Positions 16,841-25,832 of a stretch of DNA of 64,000 nucleotides are shown here, one piece after another. Position numbers and translations under genes: made by a program. Position 1 is the stretch's first letter, and each line of letters begins with the position of its first letter. Origin of the DNA: Microterricola viridarii. GTDB lineage: Bacteria; Actinomycetota; Actinomycetes; Actinomycetales; Microbacteriaceae. Below the pieces are notes generated by a model. The model had not been told where the DNA came from. It did no database searches and saw only the letters and a program-made list of their open reading frames with translations. The stretch lies in NCBI RefSeq assembly GCF_900104895.1, contig NZ_LT629742.1, positions 1,488,001 through 1,552,000 of the forward strand, read 5' to 3'.

Positions 16841-18179
16841 TGCCGGTCCTCCGCCCTGTGCTGTCATTCCCGATCAGCGGGATGCTGCCTGTCTCTTGTT
16901 GCGCGCGCGCCGCGGCACGCGCGGCGATATCGTCATCCTCGTCGGGATGACTTCGCCAGTCAGCGGGCAGAAGATAGTCGAGAACATCGTCAATAGTCAC
17001 CACCCCGACGAGTCGGTGGTGCTCATCGACGACGGGGACGGAGACCAGGTCGTAGCTGGCCAGGATGCGGCTGACCTCGGCCGCGGAGGTGTTCGCCGTC
17101 ACGGGCTCGAGGCCCTGGTCGAGCAGGGTGCCCAGACGCTCATGCGGCGGGTAGCGCAGCATCCGCTGGAAGTGCACCATGCCGAGGAAGCGGCCGGTCG
17201 GCGGCTCGTACGGCGGCAGCGTCACACAGATCGCGGCGCCGAGCGCGGGGGCGAGGTCGTGCCGGCGGATGAGCGCCAGCCCCTCGGCGACGGTGGCGTC
17301 GGCGGAGACGATGATCGGCTCCGGGGTCATCAGGCCGCCGGCGGTGTCCGGGGCGTAGGAGAGCAGGAAGCGCACATCGTCGGCCTCCTCCGGCTCCATC
17401 AGCTCGAGCAGCTGCTCGCCGCGCTCCTCTGGCAGCTGGGCGATCAGGTCGGCCGCGTCATCCGGCTGCATGTGGTCGAGCACGTCGGCGGCGCGGGCAT
17501 CGCCCAGGCTGGCCAGGATGCCGACCTGCTCGACCTCCGGCATCTCCTCCAGCACATCGGCGAGGCGGTCGTCGGAGAGCTCGCCGGCCACCTCGAGCAT
17601 GCGCTCGGTGGGCAGGTCGAGCAGGGTGGAGGCCAGGTCGGCGGGATTGAGCTCGGAGAAGGTGGCGATGAGGTGCTCGGCTGACTGCGCCTCTCCGGCG
17701 GTGACCGTCTCGCGCACCTCGGCCCAGTCGGCGAAAACCGTCTGGCCCTTGGCGAACGGCGACGGGCTGGTCTTGGGGCGGCGCACGAAGAGCTGGCTGA
17801 TGGCCCACTCGCTCTGGTCCTGGCCCTGCTCCTCGATGGCGACATCCTCGATGGTCGCCTCGCCGGAGCCGTCGACGAAGCTCACCTTGCGGCCGAGCAT
17901 CTCGGCGATGACGCGCACCTCGCCGCCGCGCTGCTCGAAGCGGCGCACGTTGATGAGTCCGTCGGTGATGATCTGGCCGCTGCCGATGCTGGTCACCCGG
18001 CCGATCGACATGAACACGCGGCGCCGGCCGGGGATCTCCACGATCAGGCCGACAACGCGGGGCGGATCCGATTTGCGGTACACAACCAGAACGTCGCGCA
18101 CCTTGCCCACGCGGTCGCCCGCGGGGTCGAAGACGGTGCACCCTGCCAGACGGGCGACGAAGACTCTGTTGGCACTCAC
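16827..18179 (-). CDS. MgtE-like cytoplasmic sensor protein (PRC-barrel, MgtE_N, CBS pair) without transport domain
   Basis: This 450-residue protein starts with a PRC-barrel-like region (CTVFDPAGDRVGKVRDVLVVYR). An MgtE N-domain superhelix (about 160-290, LNPADLASTLLDLPTERM ... LEEMPEVEQVGILASL) and a CBS pair (about 300-410, ending YDLVSVPVVDEHHRLVGVVTIDDVLDYLLP) follow. In true MgtE channels these domains sense magnesium and gate a membrane pore. Here the pore is missing and the protein ends in a short polar tail. The next gene encodes the membrane protein DUF1003. The GTG start has GAAGGG just upstream. Confidence 0.88.
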   Translation of the reverse strand: MSANRVFVARLAGCTVFDPAGDRVGKVRDVLVVYRKSDPPRVVGLIVEIPGRRRVFMSIGRVTSIGSGQIITDGLINVRRFEQRGGEVRVIAEMLGRKVSFVDGSGEATIEDVAIEEQGQDQSEWAISQLFVRRPKTSPSPFAKGQTVFADWAEVRETVTAGEAQSAEHLIATFSELNPADLASTLLDLPTERMLEVAGELSDDRLADVLEEMPEVEQVGILASLGDARAADVLDHMQPDDAADLIAQLPEERGEQLLELMEPEEADDVRFLLSYAPDTAGGLMTPEPIIVSADATVAEGLALIRRHDLAPALGAAICVTLPPYEPPTGRFLGMVHFQRMLRYPPHERLGTLLDQGLEPVTANTSAAEVSRILASYDLVSVPVVDEHHRLVGVVTIDDVLDYLLPADWRSHPDEDDDIAARAAARAQQETGSIPLIGNDSTGRRTGNGTS

Positions 18180-18234
18180 CCTTCAAATCTAGGCCACTCA
18201 CACCGTTTTCAGGCCCACATGGGAGAATGGCCGC

Positions 18235-18780
18235 ATGAGTGCCCAGAACCCCTTCTCTGCCCGCAACACCACGCGATACCCGGTGTTGCCGCAGGGAGAG
18301 GCCGTCGAGAACTACGCCAGCTACGCCGAGGCGCAGAGCGCGGTCGACGTCCTGGCACGCGCCGACTTCCCGGTGAAGCAGCTGGCGATCATCGGCAACG
18401 ACCTGAAGAGCGTCGAACTGGTGACCGGCAAGATGAGCTACGGCCGTGCGGCGCTCGGCGGCGCGGCGTCCGGGGCCTGGCTCGGAATCTTCCTCGGCCT
18501 GATCCTGTTCATCTTCGCGCCGAGCGGGGCGAGCATGCCGATGATCTTTGCGGCGCTGCTGATCGGTGCCGGCTTCGGCATGCTGTTCGGCATCGTCAGC
18601 TACTCGGTCAAGCGCAAGCGCCGCGACTTCAGCTCGGTGATGCAGCTCATCGCCGTCAGCTACACCGTGCAGGCGCCCAGCGAGCTGGTGCACAAGGCCC
18701 GCAACATCCTGCACGGCGAGCCCGTTCCCGCTGGGGCGGATGCCGCAGAACAGACGCCGCCCGCGCCGCCCGCCGCCTGA
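18235..18780 (+). CDS. Small membrane protein of the general-stress GSP17M-like group
   Basis: This 181-residue protein has a cytoplasmic alpha/beta region (SYAEAQSAVDVLARADFPVKQLAIIGNDLKSV, written here in part as motif 28-60). Two glycine-rich membrane helices follow (GAASGAWLGIFLGLILFIF and ALLIGAGFGMLFGIV). This arrangement is seen in general stress protein 17M-like families. It diverges from the MgtE-like gene with a 55-base gap, the same neighbourhood as in mycobacteria as I recall. The Ala/Pro-rich tail is not conserved. Its molecular function is unknown. Confidence 0.8.
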   Translation: MSAQNPFSARNTTRYPVLPQGEAVENYASYAEAQSAVDVLARADFPVKQLAIIGNDLKSVELVTGKMSYGRAALGGAASGAWLGIFLGLILFIFAPSGASMPMIFAALLIGAGFGMLFGIVSYSVKRKRRDFSSVMQLIAVSYTVQAPSELVHKARNILHGEPVPAGADAAEQTPPAPPAA

Positions 18781-18801
18781 CAACGGCCGGGCGCTCCCCG
18801 C

Positions 18802-19413
18802 TCACCAGATCTCGTTCGCGGTCTCCGAGAGGGTGAAACCGTGCCCGCTCTGCGTGTGCGCGCAGGAGATGCCGGCATCCGTCGACGCGCAGATGACGTC
18901 CCCGTAGGCGATCGCCGAGCCGACCGGGAGCGCGACAGTGCTTTCGCTGTACTCGCTCTCGAACGCCACATCGCCGCGCTTGCGCGGGTGCGGCTGCTCG
19001 CTGCCCACCGCCTCGATGCCGTGCCCGCAGGGAACCTGCGCGTCGAAGCAGTAGTCCTCGGGCTGAGCGGTGGGGAACTCCCACTGCTTGTCGTCGATGG
19101 CGCAGCCCCAGACGGCGTTGCCGGGGTCGTTGTCCAGCGTCAGGATGCCGCACGCGAGGTTGCGCGACGGGGAGGTGAAGACGACCCCCGTCCCGAAATC
19201 GACGGGGGCGAAGTCGGCCGGGTCCACCAGGGTCGGCGCCGCGCTCGGGGTGGCCGTGGCAGCCGGAGCCTCTGACGGCTGAGGCGTCTGAGCGGGCTGC
19301 AGCGCATCCGCGCTCGGGACCGGGACGACGGGTGCGGTCGCGGGTGCGGCGCATCCGCTCAGGCCGAAGCTCAGGAGCACGGCGGCGGTGAGGATCCAGC
19401 GCTGTCTGGTCAT
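18802..19413 (-). CDS. Putative lipoprotein
   Basis: This 203-residue protein has a type II signal: TRQR, a hydrophobic stretch, then LSGC with the acylated cysteine at position 21. A Thr/Pro/Ala-rich linker leads to a compact domain with four more cysteines (LACGILTL, WGCAIDD, YCFDAQVPCG, DVICASTDAGISCAHT). These probably form disulfides outside the membrane. I do not recognise a named family. It is the first gene downstream of a strong terminator that closes the pepP transcript, so it probably has its own promoter in 19414-19470. Confidence 0.82.
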   Translation of the reverse strand: MTRQRWILTAAVLLSFGLSGCAAPATAPVVPVPSADALQPAQTPQPSEAPAATATPSAAPTLVDPADFAPVDFGTGVVFTSPSRNLACGILTLDNDPGNAVWGCAIDDKQWEFPTAQPEDYCFDAQVPCGHGIEAVGSEQPHPRKRGDVAFESEYSESTVALPVGSAIAYGDVICASTDAGISCAHTQSGHGFTLSETANEIW

Positions 19414-19471
19414 GGCGACACCCTAGTGCGTGGCCGGTCGGATGCGTGGGACTTGGGTCTCGACAGGACGC

Positions 19472-19537
19472 AAAAAACAGGAGGAGAGTCTCGCCGACCG
19501 CATATGCGGCCCCGCGAGGCTCTCCTCCTGTTTTTTT
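19472..19537. terminator. Strong rho-independent terminator, symmetrical
   Basis: An A6 run and CAGGAGGAGAG (19472-19488) pair with CTCTCCTCCTG and a T-run (19520-19537). An inner CTCGC/GCGAG stem extends the pairing, and the loop contains the palindrome CCGCATATGCGG. It lies just downstream of pepP on the minus strand and could work in both directions. Confidence 0.92.
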
Positions 19538-19593
19538 AGCGCGCACAGTGTGCGGGTCCGGCCGGTCGCTGCCGCCGGGCCGGGCGCGAGAGC

Positions 19594-21153
19594 TTAGCTC
19601 CAGCCGCCGGAGCGCACCCACGCCTCGACGTCGGACGCCGTGCGCGGGATGCCGATGGACAGGTTCTCCGCACCGTCGGCGGTCACCAGGATGTCGTCCT
19701 CGATGCGCACGCCGATGCCGCGGAACTCGGCCGGAACCGTCTCGTCGTCGCTCTGGAAGTACAGCCCGGGCTCGATCGTGAAGACCATGCCCTCCTCGAC
19801 GATGCCGTCGATGTACATCTCACGGCGCGCCTGGGCGCAGTCGTGCACGTCGATGCCGAGGTGGTGGCTGGTGCCGTGCACCATGTAGCGGCGGTGGTAC
19901 TGCTTATCGGCCTCGAGGGACTCGGCGGCCGAGACGGGCAGGAAGCCCCACTCCGCGGTGCGCTCGGCGATGACGGCCATGGCCGCCGCGTGCACCTCGC
20001 GGAACACGATGCCCGGCTTGACCACGGCCAGCGCGGCATCCGCGGCGTCCAGGACGGCGTCGTAGATCATCCGCTGCACCGGGCTGAAGGTGCCGTTGAT
20101 CGGCAGGGTGCGCGTGACGTCGGCGGTGTAGAGGCTGTCGACCTCGACGCCGGCGTCGAGCAGCATCAGCTCGCCGGGGCGCACGGGGCCGTCGTTGCGG
20201 GTCCAGTGCAGGATCGTGGCGTGGGCGCCGGATGCCGCGATGGTGTCGTAGCCGAGGGCGTTGCCGTCCAGGCGGGCCCGGGTGTAGAACACGCCGTCGA
20301 CGATGCGCTCGCCGCGCGGGCTGGCCGAGATCCGCGGGAAGTCGGCGATGACGTCGTTGAAGCCGCGCTCGGTGGCGTCGACGGCGAGGCGCATCTGGGC
20401 GATCTCGTAGGAGTCCTTGACGAGGCGCATCTCGCTGAGCACGACGTGCAGCTCGGCGTCCGGCTCGTGCTCGGCTCCGATCTCGAGGCTGAACGGCGAG
20501 TCCTGGGCGTTGTCGCGCAGCGCCTCCTCTGCGGCGAAGCGCAGCCGGGCGGAGTCGACGGCCTCGGTGACGGCCGGGTCGGCCTCGCGCAGGACGAGCG
20601 TGGTGGAGTCGACCGCGCCGTAGACGGCGTCGAGGTCGGCGATGCCGCGGGTGTAGATGCCGAGGTCGGCGGCGACCTGGGCGATGGAGGGGCGCGGGCC
20701 GATCCAGAACTCACCGATTGCGGGGTTGTGGTAGAACTCCTCCGAGTCGCGGCCGGCGCGCTCGCGGAAGTACAGGGTTGCCTCGTGCCCGGCGGCGGTG
20801 GGCTCGAAGACGAGAACCGCCTCCGGCTCTGCGTCGGCGCCCCAGCCGGTCAGGTACACGAAGGCGCTGTGCGCGCGGAACGGGTAGTCGGTGTCGTTGG
20901 AGCGCTGCTTCGGGCTGCCGGCCGGCACGATCAGGCGCTGGCCGGGGAAGCGGGCGGAGACGGCGTCGCGGCGTGCCGCGGCGAAGCTCGCCTGCTCACG
21001 TGCGGCGGGGAGGGTGTCCTCCCTGTGCGCCCAACCGGTGCTGATGTAGGACTTGAATACATCGGATTTCGGCGTCGTCGAGCGGCTGGCGTTCGGGTCC
21101 GTCTCCGGGGCAGCGGTCAGGATGTCGGTGGTGGCGTCGGCGGTGTTGTCCAT
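19594..21153 (-). CDS. pepP: Xaa-Pro aminopeptidase (aminopeptidase P, M24B)
   Basis: This 519-residue cytoplasmic metallopeptidase releases the N-terminal residue ahead of proline. The N-terminal creatinase-like domain runs to about 250, with the typical YLTGWGADAEPEAVLVF. The catalytic pita-bread domain supplies the two-metal site: LLDAGVEVDSLYTADVTRT (two Asp), HGTSHHLGIDVHD (His), TIEPGLYF (Glu) and RIEDDILVT (Glu). The length is normal for actinobacterial PepP, which has an extended N-terminus. It is monocistronic, with a strong terminator directly downstream. Confidence 0.95.
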   Translation of the reverse strand: MDNTADATTDILTAAPETDPNASRSTTPKSDVFKSYISTGWAHREDTLPAAREQASFAAARRDAVSARFPGQRLIVPAGSPKQRSNDTDYPFRAHSAFVYLTGWGADAEPEAVLVFEPTAAGHEATLYFRERAGRDSEEFYHNPAIGEFWIGPRPSIAQVAADLGIYTRGIADLDAVYGAVDSTTLVLREADPAVTEAVDSARLRFAAEEALRDNAQDSPFSLEIGAEHEPDAELHVVLSEMRLVKDSYEIAQMRLAVDATERGFNDVIADFPRISASPRGERIVDGVFYTRARLDGNALGYDTIAASGAHATILHWTRNDGPVRPGELMLLDAGVEVDSLYTADVTRTLPINGTFSPVQRMIYDAVLDAADAALAVVKPGIVFREVHAAAMAVIAERTAEWGFLPVSAAESLEADKQYHRRYMVHGTSHHLGIDVHDCAQARREMYIDGIVEEGMVFTIEPGLYFQSDDETVPAEFRGIGVRIEDDILVTADGAENLSIGIPRTASDVEAWVRSGGWS

Positions 21154-21198
21154 GCCCCCATTCTCGCACCGCGAGACGGGAGCCGCCTGTGCCCGCGC

Positions 21199-22233
21199 TC
21201 AGCCGTCGGCTGGCAGGTAGCGGGTCAGCAGCGGCCGGTGGTCGCTGCCGGAGTCGTCGACCTCGTCGAGCACGCGAAAGGCGTCGACGCGCCAGTTGTC
21301 GGTGGCCAGGACGTGGTCGATCGGGGCGCCGAGCAGGGGTGGGACGGCGGTCGGCCAGGTGCCGAGCGCCGCGCTGCCGGCGGAGAGGGCGGCATCCGCG
21401 CAACGCCCCAGCGCAGCCCCGTCGATGCCGCGCCCGGCCATGTGGTCCAGCGTGGCGTTGAAGTCACCGGCCATGATCACGTTGGGGGCGTCGCACTGCT
21501 CGGCCAGCCAGTCCAGGTCGCTCCGCCAGTCGCTCATGGCGCCCTCGGTCGGGGCGCCGGCGTGCACTGCGATGATCGTCGGGCCGTCCCCGTTTACCGG
21601 TGTCGCGACGACGGTGGGGGAGATGTTGGTGTTGCCGGGCGGTCCGCTGCCCGCGGCGGAGGCGAGCGTGTACTCGCCGAGATCGGGGCTGATCAGCAGC
21701 GCGGTGGAGCGCGCCTTGTAGACGTCGTTGAAGTTGAGCGTCCACACCCACATCGGCCGGCCGCCCTCCTTCATGGCGACGGCCACCTCGGTGCCGAGCT
21801 CGTCGGTGGTCTCCGGCAGCGACACGATGTCGGCGCCGCTCTCCAGGGCCAGCTTCACGATCGCGTCGACGCCGGGCTCCTCGCCGCGCGTGTTCCAGCT
21901 GAGCACGGTGATCGAGTCGTCCGCGCCGTTCGTGGCGAGCGAGACGTCGCCGTTGGCGGCGCCGCGCAGCGCGAGGATCCCGCTCGTGGCCACCGCGAAG
22001 ACCAGCACGAGCACGGCCAGGGTGCCGGTGATGCGGCGGAACGGGCGGAGGATTCCGATGACCATCAGCAGCACGATTCCGACGGCGGATGCCGCGACGA
22101 GCACGCCCCGGAACGACACGAGCTGCGCGATCATCCACGTGTTCTGCAGCCCGAACAGCTGTGGCCAGGCCAGCACGAGCAGCCCGACGGCGGCGCCGAG
22201 CGCGATGAGGGAGCTGAGGATGCGGCTGAACAT
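21199..22233 (-). CDS. Membrane-anchored endonuclease/exonuclease/phosphatase (EEP) family protein
   Basis: This is a 344-residue protein. Three hydrophobic segments in the first 95 residues (ILSSLIALGAAVGLLVLAW, FRGVLVAASAVGIVLLMVIGIL, TGTLAVLVLVFAVATSGILAL) anchor an EEP domain, probably on the outer face. Catalytic features are VLSWNTRGEEPG, SLPETTDE, AGDFNATLDH and the terminal GSDHRPLL. Relatives act on phosphodiesters such as nucleic acids, phospholipids or inositol phosphates. The substrate is not evident. The ATG at 22233 is chosen because upstream in-frame sequence reads into the divergent PHP gene's promoter region. Confidence 0.87.
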   Translation of the reverse strand: MFSRILSSLIALGAAVGLLVLAWPQLFGLQNTWMIAQLVSFRGVLVAASAVGIVLLMVIGILRPFRRITGTLAVLVLVFAVATSGILALRGAANGDVSLATNGADDSITVLSWNTRGEEPGVDAIVKLALESGADIVSLPETTDELGTEVAVAMKEGGRPMWVWTLNFNDVYKARSTALLISPDLGEYTLASAAGSGPPGNTNISPTVVATPVNGDGPTIIAVHAGAPTEGAMSDWRSDLDWLAEQCDAPNVIMAGDFNATLDHMAGRGIDGAALGRCADAALSAGSAALGTWPTAVPPLLGAPIDHVLATDNWRVDAFRVLDEVDDSGSDHRPLLTRYLPADG

Positions 22234-22313
22234 TGCTTGATCACCATATGCGACGCGGCCACACGGGAGCCGCCTCGCCGCGTCGGGCGCGCGGCCAGAA
22301 CTAGCATGGGGGG

Positions 22314-23183
22314 ATGGACTCTCGGCGTTTTCACGGCCCCATCGACCTGCACGCGCACTCGAGCGTGTCGGACGGGACCGAGACGCCGGGCGAGCTGGTG
22401 CAGGCCGCCGCGGCCGCCGGGCTCGGCACGATCGCGCTGACCGACCACGACTCGACGGCCGGCTGGGCCGCCGCGGCATCCGCCGCGCGCACCGCGGGCG
22501 TGACGCTGATCCCCGGGATGGAGCTCTCCACCCGCCTGCAGCACTCCAGCGTGCACCTGCTGGCCTACCTCTTCGACCCCGCCGACCCGGCGCTGCTGGC
22601 CGAGACAACCCGCATCCGCGATGCCCGGATGTCGCGGGCCGAGGAGATCGTGGAGCACATCGGCCGCGACTACGCGCTGAGCTGGGACGACGTGCTGGCG
22701 CAGTCCACGGAGGGGGCCACCATCGGCCGGCCGCACATCGCCGACGCGCTCGTCGCCCGGGGCCACGAGCCGAACCGCTCCGCGGCCTTCGAGGGGATCC
22801 TGCACTGGCGCAGCGGCTACGTGAAGCCGCACTACGCCCCGGACCCGGTCACCGGCGTGCGCCTGGTGCGAGCGGCGGGGGGAGTGCCCGTGCTCGCCCA
22901 CCCCGGCACCCGCGGCGCCATGAACGTGCTCTCGGAGTCCGAGCTGAAGCGGCTCGTCGAGGCCGGCCTGTTCGGCCTGGAGATCGAGCACCGCGAGAAC
23001 CTGTCGGATGCCAAGGAGCGGCTGCGTGTGCTCGCCGACCGGTTCGGCCTCGCCGTCACCGGCTCCAGCGACTACCACGGCGCCGGCAAGCCGAACCGGC
23101 TCGGCGAGAACACGACCGCCCCGGAGGTGCTGGAGGCTCTCATCGCCGAGGCGCGCGGCAGCGAACCCGTCTACGCCGGCTAG
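22314..23183 (+). CDS. PHP-domain phosphatase (nucleoside 3',5'-bisphosphate phosphatase / RNase AM-like)
   Basis: This 289-residue PHP superfamily metallophosphoesterase has IDLHAHSSVSDGTETP (HxH plus D), LTDHDST, PGMELST, AHPGTRG and GSSDYHGAGKPN, which provide the trinuclear metal ligands. The closest known group is E. coli YciV (RNase AM) and related enzymes that dephosphorylate 3',5'-nucleotides or trim oligoribonucleotides. It diverges from the EEP gene with an 80-base gap, so two phosphoesterases share one promoter region. The gene ends near a copy of the 70-base palindrome. Confidence 0.88.
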   Translation: MDSRRFHGPIDLHAHSSVSDGTETPGELVQAAAAAGLGTIALTDHDSTAGWAAAASAARTAGVTLIPGMELSTRLQHSSVHLLAYLFDPADPALLAETTRIRDARMSRAEEIVEHIGRDYALSWDDVLAQSTEGATIGRPHIADALVARGHEPNRSAAFEGILHWRSGYVKPHYAPDPVTGVRLVRAAGGVPVLAHPGTRGAMNVLSESELKRLVEAGLFGLEIEHRENLSDAKERLRVLADRFGLAVTGSSDYHGAGKPNRLGENTTAPEVLEALIAEARGSEPVYAG

Positions 23184-23229
23184 GGGTAGCGCTCCCCGCC
23201 GCCCCTCCGCGCTACCCGACCAACGGGTT

Positions 23230-23299
23230 GGGAGGCAGGCGGACGATCGGGAGGCCGTTCGGGTCGAAAAGTGGCCTCCCGATCCGCCGGATGCCTCCC
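23230..23299. repeat. 70-base double palindrome, copy D
   Basis: GGGAGGC at 23230-23236 and 23249-23255 is followed by GCCTCCC at 23274-23280 and 23293-23299. The 12/18/12 spacing matches copies A-C while most spacer bases differ. Its right spacer (GATCCGCC...) matches the complement of the left spacer of A-C, so this copy is in inverted orientation. It lies between the 3' ends of the PHP and DEAD-box genes. Confidence 0.92.
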
Positions 23300-23367
23300 G
23301 AACTGACGTGGCCGGCGATGCGGTTTCGGCAGGCCCAAGCGGCGGGTTGGTCACACCTGCACCACGC

Positions 23368-23406
23368 AGAAGTGGCCCAACACCGTGTCGGTGTTGGGCC
23401 ACTTCT
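23368..23406. terminator. Bidirectional terminator hairpin
   Basis: AGAAGTGGCCCAACACC (23368-23384) pairs perfectly over 17 bases with its complement at 23390-23406 around a 5-base loop. It sits between the convergent PHP and DEAD-box genes, 18 bases from the helicase stop. Confidence 0.88.
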
Positions 23407-23423
23407 GTGCTGCGAAGAGAGTG

Positions 23424-24983
23424 CTACTCGGCGCTGGGCGCGCTGCGGCGCGAGCGGTTGCGGTTGCGGCGGCGCGGGGCGCTGTTGCCGTCGTGGTGCT
23501 CGGGTCCGCCGCCGTCGTGGGCCCCGGATGCCGGGTGGCCCGGTGCCTGGAACGGGTCGGTGATCGTCGCCACGGCCGGGGCCGCGCCCGTCGCGTCTGC
23601 GGCCGGAGCCGCAGCAGCGGCCTCGGAGCCGGCGCCACCGCGGGTGCGGGTGCGGCTGCGCGAGCGGCTGCGCGAGGAGCCCTCGCCGGCTGCCGCCCCG
23701 GTGCCGTCGGCGGAGCGGGATCCGCCGCGGCCGCCTTCACGCCCGCCACGGCCGGCATCCGCCGACTGCTCGCGCGGGGCGCGCTCCTTGATGGGCGTCG
23801 GCTTCAGGCGGCCCTTCGAGCCGGCCGGGATGTCGAGGTCGGAGTAGAGGTGCGGCGACGAGGAGTACGTCTCCACCGGCTCCGGCTGGTTCATCTCAAG
23901 CGCCTTGTTGATGAGCGCCCACTTGTGCAGGTCGTCCCAGTCGACGAAGGTGACGGCGATGCCGGTCTTGCCCGCGCGGCCGGTGCGGCCGGCACGGTGC
24001 AGGTAGGTGTCGTGGTCGTCGGGAACCGTGTGGTTGATGACGTGGGTGACGTCGTTGACGTCGATGCCGCGCGCTGCGACATCCGTGGCGATGAGGATGT
24101 CCTTCTTGCCGGCCTTGAACGCGGCCATGGCGCGCTCGCGCTGGTCCTGGTTCAGGTCGCCATGCACAGCGGCGGCGTTGAAGCCGCGGTCGTTCAGCTC
24201 CTCGACGAGCTTGGCCGCTGCACGCTTGGTGCGGGTGAAGACGACGGTCTTGCCGCGGCCCTCTGCCTGCAGGATGCGGGCGACGACCTCGTCCTTGTCG
24301 AGCGAGTGAGCCCGGTAGACGACGTGCTTGATGTTCGCCTGGGTGAGCCCCTCGTTGGGGTCGGTCGCGCGGATGTGGATCGGCTTGCTCATGAAGCGGC
24401 GGGCCAGGGCCACGATCGGGCCGGGCATCGTCGCGGAGAACAGCATGGTGTGGCGGTCGGCCGGGGTCTTGGCGAAGAGCTTCTCGATGTCGGCGAGGAA
24501 GCCGAGGTCGAGCATCTTGTCGGCCTCGTCGAGGACCATCTCGCGCACCTTGCCGAGGTCGAGCAGTCGCTGCGAGGCGAGGTCGAGCAGGCGCCCGGGG
24601 GTGCCGACGACGATCTGCGCGCCGGCCTTGATCTCCTCGATCTGGCCCTCGTAGGCCTTGCCGCCGTAGATCGCGACGATGTTGGTCGCGCGGTTGGACG
24701 TCGCCAGCTCGAGGTCCTGGGCAACCTGCACGCAGAGCTCGCGGGTCGGCACGACGATGAGTGCCTGCACGCCGGGCTCCGGGTTCAGGCCGAGGCGCTG
24801 GATCAGCGGGAGGCCGAAGCCGAAGGTCTTGCCGGTGCCGGTCTTGGCCTGGCCGATGATGTCCTGGCCGGTCAGGGCCAGCGGGATCGTCTGCTCCTGA
24901 ATGGGGAACGGCTCGATGATGCCCTTCGAAGCGAGGGCGTCGACCATGTCTTGTTCAATGGTCAGATCTGAAAATGTAGTCAC
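23424..24983 (-). CDS. DEAD-box ATP-dependent RNA helicase (RhlE-like)
   Basis: This 519-residue RNA helicase carries the Q-motif region EPFPIQEQTIP, Walker A AKTGTGKT, VPTRELCVQVA, DEAD in LDEADKMLDLGF, SATMPG, and HRAGRTGRAGK. The last 115 residues are Arg/Gly/Ser/Ala-rich and basic, a disordered RNA-binding tail common in actinobacterial homologues. GTG at 24983 begins VTTFSDL, where the family starts; an upstream start would add a non-conserved leader. The ferritin-like gene nearby matches the mycobacterial rhlE neighbourhood. A roughly 200-base leader precedes it, which may hold temperature-responsive control. Confidence 0.93.
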   Translation of the reverse strand: MTTFSDLTIEQDMVDALASKGIIEPFPIQEQTIPLALTGQDIIGQAKTGTGKTFGFGLPLIQRLGLNPEPGVQALIVVPTRELCVQVAQDLELATSNRATNIVAIYGGKAYEGQIEEIKAGAQIVVGTPGRLLDLASQRLLDLGKVREMVLDEADKMLDLGFLADIEKLFAKTPADRHTMLFSATMPGPIVALARRFMSKPIHIRATDPNEGLTQANIKHVVYRAHSLDKDEVVARILQAEGRGKTVVFTRTKRAAAKLVEELNDRGFNAAAVHGDLNQDQRERAMAAFKAGKKDILIATDVAARGIDVNDVTHVINHTVPDDHDTYLHRAGRTGRAGKTGIAVTFVDWDDLHKWALINKALEMNQPEPVETYSSSPHLYSDLDIPAGSKGRLKPTPIKERAPREQSADAGRGGREGGRGGSRSADGTGAAAGEGSSRSRSRSRTRTRGGAGSEAAAAAPAADATGAAPAVATITDPFQAPGHPASGAHDGGGPEHHDGNSAPRRRNRNRSRRSAPSAE

Positions 24984-25181
24984 GTGTTTTAGGCCTGTCG
25001 TACTGCGTTCACTGAGGATGCGCCCTTGTGTCATCAGGCGCACGGCCGCGGATCCATCGCCCGCGGGATGCCTCCAGCCTAGCGCGGCGTGTCTGGGTGG
25101 CCGCTTGACGCCGCGCGGGCGGGAGGCAAATGCCGGGCCATGGCATTCCGAGCCTGGCCCTCTGCGTGCGGATGCCGCGGC

Positions 25182-25544
25182 TCACGCCTTCGCGTAGTTG
25201 CTGTAGCCGTTCCAATCGAGGAACACGCACGGCTCGTCGCCGAGCGTCCACGCGTCGTGCCCCGGGGCCATGCTGGCGAAGTCGCCGGGGCCGTACTCCA
25301 TCTCCTCCCCGTCCTCCATGACGACCTTCATCCGACCGGACAAGACGTAGCCGACGTGCGCCGTCTGGCAGCTGTCGGTCTTGGCGATCGGCTTCACGTG
25401 CTCTGACCAGCGCCAGCCGGGCTGGAAGGTGGCGCGGCCGACGCCGCCCGTCGTGGCCTCGACGAGCTGGAGCTGGCCGGCGCCGGCCTCGAATTTCCGC
25501 GTCTCGTCGGGCGAATCAAGACTCTTGCGCACGAGGCTTGACAT
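25182..25544 (-). CDS. Small cupin-domain protein
   Basis: This 120-residue single-domain cupin has motif 1 in WSEHVKPIAKTDSCQTAHVGYVLSG and motif 2 in YGPGDFASMAPGHDAW. Metal-ligand His residues are present in both. AAGGAGG seven bases ahead of the ATG supports the start. Function cannot be read from sequence: such proteins include small-molecule dioxygenases, isomerases and sensor domains. It is flanked by the DEAD-box gene and a 288-base gap. Confidence 0.82.
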   Translation of the reverse strand: MSSLVRKSLDSPDETRKFEAGAGQLQLVEATTGGVGRATFQPGWRWSEHVKPIAKTDSCQTAHVGYVLSGRMKVVMEDGEEMEYGPGDFASMAPGHDAWTLGDEPCVFLDWNGYSNYAKA

Positions 25545-25832
25545 GATGACCTCCTTGATCGGTTTTTCTCAGCACGCCCTGGATGGGCGTGGCTCTGGCA
25601 CGCGTCGGAGATCGCACAAGGCTTCGGGAGGGCTGGCGGTTCGGCGGTGGACAGCCGGTGGCGCGACGGGGACGGCATCGTCCCGGCCGCTGTGAGCGCA
25701 GTCTACGCCCGGCCTTTCGCCCTGTCACCCGGTGCGGGGGAGCCCCGCCGTCGACGGTGCGCGGCGCCCGTTCCGGGTCGGCGACGGGCTGTTCCCGGCA
25801 CGCTCGCCCCGCGCACGCCCTAAGCTGAACTC
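25545..25832. other. Intergenic region without a recognisable gene
   Basis: This stretch lies between divergent genes (cupin and ferritin-like). It is GC-rich, and its short open frames lack ribosome sites and conservation cues. It probably holds both promoters, but no convincing -10/-35 pair was found. Confidence 0.5.

Noticed and set aside
25121-25127. GGGAGGC upstream of the cupin stop as a seventh palindrome copy
   Set aside because: No companion heptamers occur at the required 12/18/12 spacing.
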